A stretch of 64,000 nucleotides of DNA from NCBI GenBank assembly GCA_029959555.1, contig JASCPI010000006.1:62001-126000 (forward strand), read 5' to 3'. The notes beneath the pieces were generated by a model. It saw nothing but the letters and a program-made list of their open reading frames with translations, had not been told where the DNA came from and ran no database searches. Below, piece after piece: positions 30,290-39,644 of the stretch. The DNA comes from Lysobacteraceae bacterium PS02065. Its GTDB lineage: Bacteria; Pseudomonadota; Gammaproteobacteria; Xanthomonadales; Rhodanobacteraceae. The position numbers and the translations under genes are program-made. Each line of letters begins with the position of its first letter. Position 1 is the stretch's first letter.

Positions 30290-31456
30290 GTGAAGCCGCT
30301 CGCCTGCTTGCTGCTCGCCGTGCTCGTGCTGCCCGCGACCGCGTTCGCCGCGCCACGCGAAGCCGATCCGGCCTACCTCGCGACGATCGTCGACGACCTG
30401 CCACCTTCCTTGCCGCGCGATCTCGCCGCGCACGAGCGCGGCCTCGCGCGTCCGGTCGTGCCGATGCAGCCGATGGCCCCACCGCTCACGAAGCCGCGTG
30501 CGCAGGCCGAGTACGAGGCCAACCACGGCATCCTGATCCGCTGGGGCAACTACAACGCGTTGCACACGTCGATGGTCGTGCCGTTGACGACGGCCGACCC
30601 GCCTTCGGATGTCTGGGTCGTCGTCGCCAATGCGTCGCAGCAGGCGTCGGCGACGACCGCGCTGCAGAACGGCGGTGCCGACATGGCGCACGTGCACTTC
30701 ACGATCGCGGCGACCGATTCGGTCTGGATCCGCGACTACGGCCCGCGCTACATCGACGACGACGGCCGCCGCGCGATCGCCGACCACACCTACAACCGGC
30801 CGCGTCCGAACGACGACGCGTTCCCGGGCGTGTTCGGCACGCAGACCGGCGAAACCGTCTACGCGATGCCGCTCGTGCACGGCGGCGGCAACTTCCATCT
30901 GTTCCGCGATCGCGAGGCGTTCATGACGCGTCTGATCGTCAACGAGAATCCATCGCTGACCGAGCAGCAGATCCTCGACACCTACCGCGACTACCAGGGC
31001 CTCGAGGTCACGCTGACCGATCCGTTCCCGGCGAGCTACGACTCGACCCAGCACATCGACATGTGGATGCTGCCGCTCGGCGACGACAAGGTGCTGATCG
31101 GCGAGTACGCGGCGGGCGAGGGCAGCGGCGTCCCGCGGAGCGTCACCGAGGCGACCGCTTCGCTCATGCAGACGCGCGGCTACACGGTCTACCGCACGCC
31201 GGGCTGGCGCACGGGCGGCGCGCATTACACGTACACGAACGCCGTGATCGTCAACAACGTCGTGCTGACCTGCCGGTTCGGCGGCAGCAACGCGACACGT
31301 GACGCCCAGGCGAAGGCCACGTTCGAGGCGGCGCTGCCCGACCATGCGATCGTGCAGGTCGACTGCAGCGGCATCATCGGCCAGGCCGGCGCGATCCACT
31401 GCATCGTCATGCACATGCCCGACCTGCTGTTCGGCGCGCGCTTCGAGACGCCGTGA
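30290..31456 (+). CDS. Secreted agmatine/peptidylarginine deiminase-family protein
   Basis: 388 residues from GTG 30290 with GGGAG 7 bases upstream; the signal peptide ([17 protein letters not shown]) follows directly. Guanidine-modifying fold of the Porphyromonas-type peptidylarginine deiminase/agmatine deiminase family: [21 protein letters not shown], the His-x-Asp of [13 protein letters not shown], and the catalytic Cys in [11 protein letters not shown] near the C-terminus. All active-site positions appear present. Most agmatine deiminases are cytoplasmic; the export signal points to an extracellular or periplasmic arginine-derivative substrate such as protein C-terminal arginine or agmatine. 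The protein ends [10 protein letters not shown], a tail like those of neighbouring secreted proteins. Confidence 0.82.
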   Translation: MKPLACLLLAVLVLPATAFAAPREADPAYLATIVDDLPPSLPRDLAAHERGLARPVVPMQPMAPPLTKPRAQAEYEANHGILIRWGNYNALHTSMVVPLTTADPPSDVWVVVANASQQASATTALQNGGADMAHVHFTIAATDSVWIRDYGPRYIDDDGRRAIADHTYNRPRPNDDAFPGVFGTQTGETVYAMPLVHGGGNFHLFRDREAFMTRLIVNENPSLTEQQILDTYRDYQGLEVTLTDPFPASYDSTQHIDMWMLPLGDDKVLIGEYAAGEGSGVPRSVTEATASLMQTRGYTVYRTPGWRTGGAHYTYTNAVIVNNVVLTCRFGGSNATRDAQAKATFEAALPDHAIVQVDCSGIIGQAGAIHCIVMHMPDLLFGARFETP

Positions 31457-31483
31457 CGGCAGCAACGAGCAGGTCGGCGCCGG

Positions 31484-32863
31484 TCAGCGTGCCGACACCG
31501 CCTGCAGCCGCTCGGCCGGTGCGCGCAGGTGGATGCTCCAGCCGCGTGACGTGAGTTCGCGCTGCGTGCGCATCGTCGCCTCGCCGCTGATGAGGATGCT
31601 CTTGCGTGCGCGGCGGAACGCGTCCTTGTCGATGAACTGCTCGACCTCGACGGTCCAGGGCAGATAGTCGACCGGCAGTGGCAGCACGCGCTCGCCGTCG
31701 GCGGCATCGTAGGCGAGGCCCGATCCGATCGTCAGCAGCGTGCCGCCGTGGGCTCGCTCGCCGAGTTCCCGCGCGATGAGCTTGAGCGCGTTGACGACGA
31801 AGCGTGCCTCGAGCTCGGTCGAGGCCGTCATCGCGAGTTCGAGCAGCGCGTCGCCGCCGCTCGCCGGTTTGAGGTCGTCGAGCGCGTCGAGCAGGGCGGT
31901 CTGCAGCGTCGGCGTGAACACGCCGCGACGCAGGAACTGGCGCATGAGCAGTTCGTCGCGCGCGTAGGCGGCCAGGCGCGTCGCATTGCGTTCGCGGATC
32001 TGGTCGGGATCGAGCTTCCAGACGATGTCGTTGATGCGCGTGCCCTGGTCGATGACGAGACCCGCGGTACCGCCGACCGCGCCGATCGCACCAGTCGCCG
32101 CGAAGCGCCCGCCCGAGCCGACCCAGGCGAGATCGTCGAGGCGCTCGCGTACGTAGGGATTGCTCGTGTACGGATCGATGCCGAGGCGCTCGGCGAGCTC
32201 GCGCTTGACCTGGCTGTACTTGACCTGCCGCTTGATCTCGCGCTCGATTTCCGCGCCGGCGCGGTCGTACCAGCGCTTGTCCTTCTTCTGCGGGGCGTCC
32301 GACTGCTCCTGCGCGACACTGCGTGCCTCGGTCATCGGGCCGTCGTCGCGCGGATACGGATTGCCGTCGGTGCCGAGCTGGCGCGCGGCGCGGTCGGAGA
32401 GCTTCTGCGCACGTTCGCCGAGCTTGCGCAGCTGGTTGCCGAAGTAGCGCGCCACGCCCATCGGCAAGCCCACGATCGTGTCGATCGGGTGGCCGAGCAC
32501 CTGGCCGAGGCCACGTGCGGTGCGACCGAGCGCGTCACCCGCGGCGGACGTGAAGGCCTCCGACTTCGTCACCTCGTCGAGGGCCTCGAGCGCGGGCAGC
32601 TCGGCGACGCGGTCGGCGAGGATCTCGACGCTTTCGGCATGGATCACGCCGACCGGCGTATCGAGCGTGAAATGGGCCATGTAGCCGCGGATCTCGACGT
32701 GCGGATCCACCTGGAAGCCGGGTCCCGACAGCAGCGCCGCCGGCGCGAGCGACACCGCATCGAGCACGGGCTCGAGCTCGTGTCGTTCGTCGGCTGCGCG
32801 CACGGTCGTCGCCGTGAATGCGGCGAGCAGGAGCATGGAGGCGTGGAATCGGTCGCACATCAT
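31484..32863 (-). CDS. Secreted protein of unknown function
   Basis: 459 residues; ATG 32863 is followed by a second ATG and an export signal (ASMLLLAAFTATTVRA, cleavage before ADERH). I do not recognise a family. The mature part is mainly predicted helical and charged, with a Lys/Arg/Glu-rich stretch (KKDKRWYDRAGAEIEREIKR, near residues 195-215) and a glycine-rich hydrophobic patch (GAIGAVGGTAGLVI, about 255). There is a repeated mention of short helices with LARG/ELGERA patterns but no cysteines beyond the signal region. No catalytic motif. It converges on the deiminase-like gene with 27 bases between stops and faces away from the next secreted-protein gene. Confidence 0.6.
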   Translation of the reverse strand: MMCDRFHASMLLLAAFTATTVRAADERHELEPVLDAVSLAPAALLSGPGFQVDPHVEIRGYMAHFTLDTPVGVIHAESVEILADRVAELPALEALDEVTKSEAFTSAAGDALGRTARGLGQVLGHPIDTIVGLPMGVARYFGNQLRKLGERAQKLSDRAARQLGTDGNPYPRDDGPMTEARSVAQEQSDAPQKKDKRWYDRAGAEIEREIKRQVKYSQVKRELAERLGIDPYTSNPYVRERLDDLAWVGSGGRFAATGAIGAVGGTAGLVIDQGTRINDIVWKLDPDQIRERNATRLAAYARDELLMRQFLRRGVFTPTLQTALLDALDDLKPASGGDALLELAMTASTELEARFVVNALKLIARELGERAHGGTLLTIGSGLAYDAADGERVLPLPVDYLPWTVEVEQFIDKDAFRRARKSILISGEATMRTQRELTSRGWSIHLRAPAERLQAVSAR

Positions 32864-33054
32864 CCGTGCATGGTCCCAGATCCGTGGTGAACCGGATACC
32901 GAACGCGCTTCCGCGCGTTGCCCGTGGGCATCGCGCCTAGGCCTCGACAGGCATCGCGACGATGGCGCGCCCCGACGCGTCCCTGATCATGGCGTCCGCC
33001 GGATCGGACGGCGGGACCGACGCCCGAGAGTGTCCACCGACAAGGAAAAACGTC

Positions 33055-33753
33055 ATGCCCATCCTGCATCCCTCGACGATTCCCGCATCCGCCACACTGA
33101 TCGCCGCACTCCTGGCGCCCGCGGCCTTCGCCCAGCAGGCCGTGATCACCTTCGACGACGGTGTCGAGGGCTGGTCGTCACCGCCCATGTCCATGGTGGT
33201 GATGGAAGGGGGGAATCCGGGCGCGCACCTCGTGACCATGACCAACAATTTCGGCCTCGACTACCGGAACTCGAGCCACCCTGACTTCATCGGCGACTAC
33301 TCGACGGCGGTGCGTGTCGTGTTCGGGTTGGATCTCAAGGTCGATCAGCCCAGCGGAGGATCCGGCACACTGGACGTGCGCCCTGTCATCGTGATGTTCC
33401 GCAACGCCGCGCTCGAGGATGCGGGTGGTGTCCCGGTGACGGTGTGGTACCGGCTGACGACGATGGACTCGGTGATGCCCTGGGCGCGTCACGAGGTCGC
33501 GTTCGATCCGCGCAGCGTCGCGCTTCCGGAAGGCTGGAAAGGCACCGGCGCCAACGATCCCGGCACCTCGGAGCCCATCCTGCCCGCCGGCGTGACGTTC
33601 GCCGATGTGCTCGAAGGCGTCACCGAGGTGAGGCTGACGACCTACGAGCCCGGGTGGTTCTACATCCCGGCGGACTTCAACATCGGCCTCGACAACATCG
33701 CCATCGACCGCCAAGGCGACGCGATCTTCAACGAGGGCTTCGACCCGCCCTGA
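33055..33753 (+). CDS. Secreted protein, possibly laminin-B-like
   Basis: 232 residues from ATG 33055 (AAGGAAAA upstream). The signal peptide ends AAFA before QQAVITFDDGVEGW. The opening FDDGVEGW, the central YSTAVRVVFGLDLKVDQPSG and the closing YIPADFNIGLDNIAID resemble bacterial laminin-B/carbohydrate-binding-like jelly-roll domains, but I would not assert the family. It ends AIFNEGFDPP, close in pattern to the tails of the two propeller proteins. No cysteines are obvious. It probably works outside the cell; substrate or ligand unknown. The frame extends upstream of 33055, but without signal-peptide logic. Confidence 0.65.
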   Translation: MPILHPSTIPASATLIAALLAPAAFAQQAVITFDDGVEGWSSPPMSMVVMEGGNPGAHLVTMTNNFGLDYRNSSHPDFIGDYSTAVRVVFGLDLKVDQPSGGSGTLDVRPVIVMFRNAALEDAGGVPVTVWYRLTTMDSVMPWARHEVAFDPRSVALPEGWKGTGANDPGTSEPILPAGVTFADVLEGVTEVRLTTYEPGWFYIPADFNIGLDNIAIDRQGDAIFNEGFDPP

Positions 33754-34347
33754 CTCCGGGCGATCATCGCGATCGGGCATCGCTGCGTCCCGGGTCCACG
33801 GCCGCCATCGGTGTCTGGATGCCCCTGCCGTGGTGTCGGCTGTTCCATTCGCCGAAGCTCGTCCGCGCGCGAGCTCGAGTACGCGCGTCGCGCCACGGTC
33901 GGGGTCCAGGGCTTCGGCTGACGTGCGGGGAGGCCCGCACGGTCAGGAGCGACACGTCGCCCAGGTGTCGTGCTTCCGTTCGATGTGCGATGCGGGTGCC
34001 TCGCACGCGAGCGTCCTGGCCATCGGCCATGGCAGGGGATGCGTCACGATCACCCGCGCAGGGCTCCGGATGCGTCGTGGACCGGTCGCGGCATCCCTGA
34101 TCCATCGGCGTCACCGCACGACGGTCATGGCGCCCGGGTCTCCACGACGTCGACGGTGGATCGCGTGGTGCCGGTGGCAGAGCGGGCGTCGCGGGTTTCG
34201 GACCGGGTGGTCCTCCGGTAACAAGGGCATGGCGGACCGATCCCGTGGCAGCGCGCCGACGGCGTCGCATGACGGACACGAGGCCGTCATGTGTCGGCGG
34301 CTTCATGCCCGAAAGGGAGGTCCGGTCACCGCGTCGCCCGGATGATG

Positions 34348-34361
34348 GTATACATGTATAC
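34348..34361. promoter_or_regulatory. Perfect AT-rich palindrome
   Basis: GTATACATGTATAC, fully self-complementary over 14 bases, in an otherwise very GC-rich neighbourhood. A dimeric regulator site is the natural reading; no specific regulator is identified. Confidence 0.4.
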
Positions 34362-34836
34362 GTGGTGGGGCGTCGTGAAACGGCGCCGGAGGGGAGGCTC
34401 ATGGAATCGACGCTTCACGTTTCGCCATGCGAGGTCGTTGCGCCTGTCGCGGACGTGCCCGGAGTGTTCGCATCACGGTGCTCCTGCGGAGCCGTCCGTT
34501 CGACACGTGCGCGATGCTGCGCCGAAGTCGAGGTGCGATCGTTTCGGTCGGATTCCGCGGCGTGTCGCGAGCCTGCGCTGCTCAGGTGGCCAAGCCCTCA
34601 GGCTAGCGGGACGTCGTCGACACGCGAGTTGTCGAGCCGGCGGGGGAGCCGTGATCGCTCCGAGCCGGTGCCCGCCCGGGGCCGGGATCCCGATGTCCTC
34701 GGTCTGATGAAGCCCACCCGCGCCCCATCGTGCGGCGACGCGCCACGTTCCGGATGCTTGCATAGCTCATCGAAATCGTGCGCTTGGCAACCAATGTGCA
34801 GTTTTGTGAGCGAATGCTCATTCCACATGTGCCCGC

Positions 34837-34852
34837 TGGCACGCGCGCTGCT
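34837..34852 (+). promoter_or_regulatory. Sigma-54-like -24/-12 element
   Basis: TGGCACG-N4-CTGCT matches the TGGCACG-N4-TTGCW consensus except at one position, with correct GG-to-GC spacing. It lies 174 bases before the ATG of the repeat protein and faces it. The inverted repeat TGAGC-GAAT-GCTCA (34807-34820) is 17 bases upstream. In DNA this rich in G and C a chance match is possible. Confidence 0.3.
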
Positions 34853-35025
34853 CCGCGCCAGATGTCGCCGACGCCGACGACGATGCCATGCGGTGTCGTC
34901 GTCATGCTTCGCGTCCGTTTCTGACACATCCGCGCACTTTCTTTCGTATCCCGCTCATGGCGTGAAAGGAAGCACATCCGTGTCGCCGCGTTCCGCGCGT
35001 CGACCCTGACAGACGAGGTACTCCC

Positions 35026-38000
35026 ATGGAACCTGCGAAGAGACGCATCCGCCGCCACGCGGCCGGTGTGCTGATCGCCTCGCTTCTCTCGACGTCCGCC
35101 TTCGCGGCGGCCGATGTCACGCTCTCCGTCACCGGGCCCGCGAGCGCTCCGCTCGGGGTGCTCACGAGCGGTTACAGCACCACGCTCGCCAACCAGGGCG
35201 ACACGATCACGCCCGAGAACGTGCGTGTCGAGTTCGAAGTGCAAGGCCCCGGCGCTCTCGCGGTCGGCGACGTGATCGGCGAGTTCGAGCGTCCGATCGG
35301 TTCGGGCAACTTCACGCCGATGACGCTCGCGCCGTGCGGCGCGAACCTCTGCGGCGACTACGGCGAGGCCGAGACGTATCCGCTTCCGGCCGGCTACACG
35401 GTCACGATGCCGATGCGCAGCACGTTCCATCGCGCCGGCGCGCACACGCTGACGATGCGCGTCGTCGGCGCGACCAGCGGTGACGTCTACGCGACCGACT
35501 CGCTGTCGGGCACGATCACGGCACCGTCGATCACCCTCGGTGTCACGGGGCCGGCCAATGCTCAGCGCGGCGTCCCGACGACGGGCTATTCGTCGTCGCT
35601 CGCCAACGACGGCGATGGTGCGACCAACGAGAACGTCAAGGTCCGCTTCGAAATCGCCGGTCCGTCCGCGCTCGAGGCGGGCGACGTGGTCAGCGAGTAC
35701 CAGGTGTCGCCGGGCAACTTCGCCCTGATCCCGCTGACGGCCTGCGGTGCGAACCTCTGCGGCGACTTCGGTCCGGTCGCGGGCTTCCCCGTACCGGCCG
35801 GCTACGGCGCCACGACCGCGCTGCGCAACACGTTCAACAAGGCCGGCGCCCACAGCGTCGCCGCGAGCGTCGTCGGCGTGACCAGCGGCACCGTTTACGC
35901 GGACGATACCCTCGCGAGCACCGTGCTCGCTCCGGATGTCTCGTTGTCGCTCGCAGGACCGGCGACCGCACCACTCGGCGTGACCACGTCGGGTTACAGC
36001 ACCACGCTCGCGAACAACGGCGACGGCATCACGCCCGAGAACGTACGCGTCGTGTTCGAGGTGCAGGGTCCCGGCCCGCTCGCGGTCGGCGACGTGATCG
36101 GCGAGTTCGAGCGTCCGATCGGTTCGGGCAACTTCACGCCGATGACGCTCGCGCCGTGCGGCGCGAACCTCTGCGGCGACTACGGCGAGGCCGAGACGTA
36201 TCCGCTTCCGGCCGGCTACACGGTCACGATGCCGATGCGCAGCACGTTCCATCGCGCCGGCGCGCACACGCTGACGGTGCGCGTCGTCGGTGCGACCAGC
36301 GGTGACGTCTATGCGACCGACTCGCTGTCGGGCACGATCACGGCACCGTCGATCACCCTCGGCGTGAGTGGTCCGGCGACCGCGGAAAAAGGTGTTGCCA
36401 CGACCGGCTTCTCCTCGACGCTGCGCAACATCGGTGATGGCGCGACGCAGGAGAACGTCAAGGTCCGCTTCGTGATCTCGGGCGCACAGGCGCTCGGGTC
36501 CGGCGATGTGGTCTCCGAGTACGAGATGTCGCCCGGCGTGTTCGGTCCGATCCCGCTGACGGTGTGCGGCAGCAACCTGTGCGGCGACTTCGGTCCCGCG
36601 GCGGGCTTCCCGGTTCCGGCCGGCTACGACGCGACCACGGCACTGCGCAACACGTTCAACACGTCGGGCGTGCACACGGTTACGGCCAGCGTCATCGGCG
36701 TGACGAGCAGCGACGAATACGCGACCGCGTCGTCGACGACGACCGTGCGTGCTCCGGACCTCTCGCTCGCGTTGAGCGGCCCGGCGACGGCCGACAAGGG
36801 TGTCGCGACGGTCGGCTTCTCGTCGATGCTGAAGAACGAAGGTGATGGCACCACGACCGAGAACGTCAAGGTCCGCTTCGTGATCTCGGGCGCGCAGGCG
36901 CTCGCGTCCGGCGATGTGGTTTCCGAGTACGAGCTCTCGCCCGGCGTGTTCGGCCCGATCCCGCTCACGGTGTGCGGCAGCAACCTGTGCGGCGACTTCG
37001 GCCCCGCAGCAGGCTTCCCGGTCCCGGCCGGCTACGATGCGACGACGGCGCTGCGCAACACGTTCAACACGGCAGGTGCGCACACGGTCGCTGCTTCGGT
37101 GATCGGCGTGACCAGCGGCGACGAATACGCGACCGCGTCGTCGACGACGACCGTGCGTGCTCCGGACCTCTCGCTCGCGGTGAGCGGTCCGGCCACGGCC
37201 GACAAGGGTGTCGCGACGGTCGGCTTCTCGTCGACGCTGAAGAACGAAGGTGATGGCGCCACGACCGAGAACGTCAAGGTCCGCTTCGTGATCTCGGGCG
37301 CGCAGGCGCTCGCGGCAGGCGATGTGGTTTCCGAGTACGAGCTCTCGCCCGGCGTGTTCGGCCCGATCCCGCTCACGGTGTGCGGCAGCAACCTGTGCGG
37401 CGACTTCGGCCCCGCGGCAGGCTTCCCGGTCCCGGCCGGTTACGACGCGATCACGGCGCTGCGCAACACGTTCAACACGGCGGGCGTGCACACGGTTACG
37501 GCCAGCGTCATCGGCGTGACGAGCAGCGACGAATACGCGACCGCGTCGTCGACGACGACCGTGCGTGCTCCGGACCTCTCGCTCGCGGTGAGCGGTCCGG
37601 CCACGGCCGACAAGGGTGTCGCGACGGTCGGTTTCTCGTCGACGCTGAAGAACGAAGGTGATGGCGCCACGACCGAGAACGTCAAGGTCCGCTTCGTGAT
37701 CTCGGGCGCGCAGGCGCTCGCGGCAGGCGATGTGGTTTCCGAGTACGAGCTCTCGCCCGGCGTGTTCGGCCCGATCCCGCTGACGGTCTGCGGCAGCAAT
37801 CTCTGTGGCGATTTCGGTCCCGCAGCGGGCTTCCCGGTTCCGGCCGGCTACGACGCGACCACGGCGCTGCGCAACACGTTCAACACGGCGGGCGTGCACA
37901 CGGTTACGGCCAGCGTCATCGGCGTGACGAGTGAGGACGAGTATGCAACCGCGTCCTCGACAACGACGGTCCTGGCGTCCGATGTCGCGATCGCGATGAC

Positions 38001-39480
38001 GGGTCCGGCGACGGTCGATCGCGGCGTCGCGACGACGGGCTTCGCGTCGACGCTCACGAACGAGGGGGACGGTGCCACGACCGAGAACGTCAAGGTCAGC
38101 TTCGAGATCGCCGGTCCGTCGGCGCTCGCGGCGGGTGACGTCACCAGCGAGTACGAGACCGCGCCGGGTTCCGGCACGTTCGCGCCGATCCCGCTGGTCG
38201 TCTGCGGCAGCAATCTCTGCGGCGACTTCGGTCCCGCGGCGGGCTTCCCGGTTCCGGCCGGCTACGATGCGACGACGGCACTGCGCAACACGTTCGCCAA
38301 GGCCGGTGTGCACGGTGTCACCGTGCGCGTGGTCGGCGTCGACAGCGGCGACACCCTCGCGAGCGACACGTTCTCGACCGAGGTCGTGTCGGATGCGACG
38401 ACGCTCGAGAAGGTCGCCGGCGATGCGCAGAGTGCACCGCAGGGCAACGCGGTCGCGATCGCGCCGCAGGTCCGCGTACTCGATGCGGGTGATGGTCCGG
38501 TGGAAGGTGCCGTCGTCACGTTCGCGGTCACTGCGGGCGGTGGCAGCGTCACCACGGCGTCGGTGCTAAGCGACGAGAACGGCCTCGCGGCGGTCGGCAG
38601 CTGGACGCTGGGCGATTCCGTCGGCACGAACACGCTGACGGCGAGCGTCGACGGCGTCGATGCGGTCGTGTTCACGGCGACGGCGACGGCCCATGCCGAC
38701 ATCGCGGTCACGCTGTCGTCGACGGCCGAAGCCGTGCGCGACGGTGTCCACCACAGCCATGTCGTCATCGTGACGAACGCGGGTCCGTCCGCGGCACAGG
38801 GCGTCTCGGTATCGTTGCCGATCCCCGATCAGCACGAAGCGGCCACGGCAACGTGGTTCTGCCACGCCGTCGCGGGAGCGACCTGCTCGGCGTCGGGCAC
38901 CGGTGCGATCGACGAGACGGTCGATCTGCCGGTCGGCGCATCGGTGGTGTTCCTCACGTCGTCGGTGGTCGATTCGGGTGACGAGGACATCGTCGTCGCG
39001 ACCGTCTCCGTGAGCCACGACGACGACCTGCAGCCGGCCAACGACGTCGCATCGGAGTCGACCCCGGTCGTGCTCTTCCGCAGCAGCTTCGATCTCGGCG
39101 GCAACGGCGTGGTCAATGGTCTCGGTGGCGGCGTGGCCTCCACGCTCGAGGGAGAAGCCCTGATCGGCCTCGACCTGACCGCACTCGTGGTCGACGGCCC
39201 GCTGTCGCCGGTCGCGCGTGGCGTGTCGGCCGACGGCGACGTGTTCGCGATCGACCTCGCTCACACGGCGTCGGGTCGTGTCGTGATCGTGCGAGGCGAT
39301 GCAGCGGTCGCGCCGGCTTGGGGCACGATGTCCGCGCAGGCGCCGAGCCTCGTGCTCGGTGTCGCGGGCGAGCAGGGCCAGCGTCAGCTGCTCGTGCACG
39401 GTACGGAGGGTGACCTCGCGCTGCTGCTGTCGGGCCATGCGGTGATCCAGGTCATCGAAGCCTCGCGTCCACGCGACTGA
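35026..39480 (+). CDS. Giant secreted protein with eight tandem repeats
   Basis: 1484 residues with a Sec signal (GVLIASLLSTSAFA, cleavage before AADVTL). Residues 30-1122 are eight tandem repeats of 136-138 residues, probably Ig-like beta domains. Each begins near a SGPATADKGVAT-type strand and carries one C-G-x-N-L-C-G-D motif, so about 16 cysteines in C-x4-C pairs. Two repeat types exist: A (units 1 and 3: EFERPIGSGNFTPMTLAPCG) and B (units 2 and 4-8: SEYELSPGVFGPIPLTVCG). After the repeats come a Big-1/invasin-like domain (about 1125-1225, with QGNAVAIAPQVRVLD), a DUF11/CARDB-like domain, the segment VVLFRSSFDLGGNG (about 1351-1364) and a final 120-residue domain. An adhesin, fibre or surface-layer role is inferred from architecture only. 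The gene has its own terminator. Confidence 0.85.
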   Translation: MEPAKRRIRRHAAGVLIASLLSTSAFAAADVTLSVTGPASAPLGVLTSGYSTTLANQGDTITPENVRVEFEVQGPGALAVGDVIGEFERPIGSGNFTPMTLAPCGANLCGDYGEAETYPLPAGYTVTMPMRSTFHRAGAHTLTMRVVGATSGDVYATDSLSGTITAPSITLGVTGPANAQRGVPTTGYSSSLANDGDGATNENVKVRFEIAGPSALEAGDVVSEYQVSPGNFALIPLTACGANLCGDFGPVAGFPVPAGYGATTALRNTFNKAGAHSVAASVVGVTSGTVYADDTLASTVLAPDVSLSLAGPATAPLGVTTSGYSTTLANNGDGITPENVRVVFEVQGPGPLAVGDVIGEFERPIGSGNFTPMTLAPCGANLCGDYGEAETYPLPAGYTVTMPMRSTFHRAGAHTLTVRVVGATSGDVYATDSLSGTITAPSITLGVSGPATAEKGVATTGFSSTLRNIGDGATQENVKVRFVISGAQALGSGDVVSEYEMSPGVFGPIPLTVCGSNLCGDFGPAAGFPVPAGYDATTALRNTFNTSGVHTVTASVIGVTSSDEYATASSTTTVRAPDLSLALSGPATADKGVATVGFSSMLKNEGDGTTTENVKVRFVISGAQALASGDVVSEYELSPGVFGPIPLTVCGSNLCGDFGPAAGFPVPAGYDATTALRNTFNTAGAHTVAASVIGVTSGDEYATASSTTTVRAPDLSLAVSGPATADKGVATVGFSSTLKNEGDGATTENVKVRFVISGAQALAAGDVVSEYELSPGVFGPIPLTVCGSNLCGDFGPAAGFPVPAGYDAITALRNTFNTAGVHTVTASVIGVTSSDEYATASSTTTVRAPDLSLAVSGPATADKGVATVGFSSTLKNEGDGATTENVKVRFVISGAQALAAGDVVSEYELSPGVFGPIPLTVCGSNLCGDFGPAAGFPVPAGYDATTALRNTFNTAGVHTVTASVIGVTSEDEYATASSTTTVLASDVAIAMTGPATVDRGVATTGFASTLTNEGDGATTENVKVSFEIAGPSALAAGDVTSEYETAPGSGTFAPIPLVVCGSNLCGDFGPAAGFPVPAGYDATTALRNTFAKAGVHGVTVRVVGVDSGDTLASDTFSTEVVSDATTLEKVAGDAQSAPQGNAVAIAPQVRVLDAGDGPVEGAVVTFAVTAGGGSVTTASVLSDENGLAAVGSWTLGDSVGTNTLTASVDGVDAVVFTATATAHADIAVTLSSTAEAVRDGVHHSHVVIVTNAGPSAAQGVSVSLPIPDQHEAATATWFCHAVAGATCSASGTGAIDETVDLPVGASVVFLTSSVVDSGDEDIVVATVSVSHDDDLQPANDVASESTPVVLFRSSFDLGGNGVVNGLGGGVASTLEGEALIGLDLTALVVDGPLSPVARGVSADGDVFAIDLAHTASGRVVIVRGDAAVAPAWGTMSAQAPSLVLGVAGEQGQRQLLVHGTEGDLALLLSGHAVIQVIEASRPRD
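35113..38391 (+). repeat. Eight tandem coding repeats of 408-414 bases
   Basis: Unit starts: 35113, 35527, 35935, 36349, 36757, 37165, 37573 and 37981; the last ends at 38391. Units 1 and 3 (type A, 414 bases) share an uninterrupted identical run of 198 bases (35257-35454 against 36079-36276). Units 5-7 (36757-37980) are nearly identical; in the first 230 bases units 6 and 7 differ at one position by eye. The pattern fits duplication of an A-B pair followed by later expansion of B. Confidence 0.92.
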
Positions 39481-39493
39481 GGTGGTGATCCAG

Positions 39494-39531
39494 GGCGGGC
39501 GGCGGCGCGAGCCGCCGCCCGCCTTTTCGTT
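39494..39531 (+). terminator. Strong Rho-independent terminator of the repeat protein gene
   Basis: Perfect 13 base-pair GC stem (GGCGGGCGGCGGC and its complement), GCGA tetraloop (GNRA type), then TTTTCGTTT; 14 bases after the stop codon. Confidence 0.93.
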
Positions 39532-39644
39532 TCCGGAACCTGTACGCCGCCTCGGTGCGCGTCGCGCCCGAGGTTCCCGTGACGCATCGCTTGGTCTACG
39601 CTGCGCGGCCCCGCCTCGCCGCAGGCACGCGCCGGACCTTCGCC

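Larger units (their letters stand above)
33754..35025. other. 1.3 kb gene-free region
   Basis: Several open frames cross it on both strands, but all are Arg/Ser/His/Pro-rich with no recognisable family, no good ribosome-binding site and no signal sequence, unlike the flanking secreted proteins. It contains a perfect 14-base palindrome (34348-34361), a 5-base-arm inverted repeat (34807-34820) and a sigma-54-like site (34837-34852), all upstream of the large repeat protein. It may be a decayed gene, a large regulatory leader, or carry an RNA not recognisable by eye. Confidence 0.55.

Noticed and set aside
33764..34402. Minus-strand frame of about 210 codons in the gene-free region
   Set aside because: Low-complexity Arg/Pro/Ser composition, no recognisable start context or domain.
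34245..35009. Open frame of about 250 codons before the repeat protein
   Set aside because: Rich in Arg, Ser, Cys and Pro, no ribosome-binding site or homology recognised; counted as non-coding.
34603..38313. Very long open frame on the minus strand opposite the repeat protein
   Set aside because: Its protein is a repetitive Arg/Glu/His-rich antisense image of the 408-base repeats, ends in the non-coding region and has no family features; the plus-strand frame has a signal peptide, terminator and conserved domains.
35113..38391. Regular repeats considered as a CRISPR-like or satellite array
   Set aside because: The period is 408-414 bases, in frame, and translates into conserved protein domains; it is a coding repeat.
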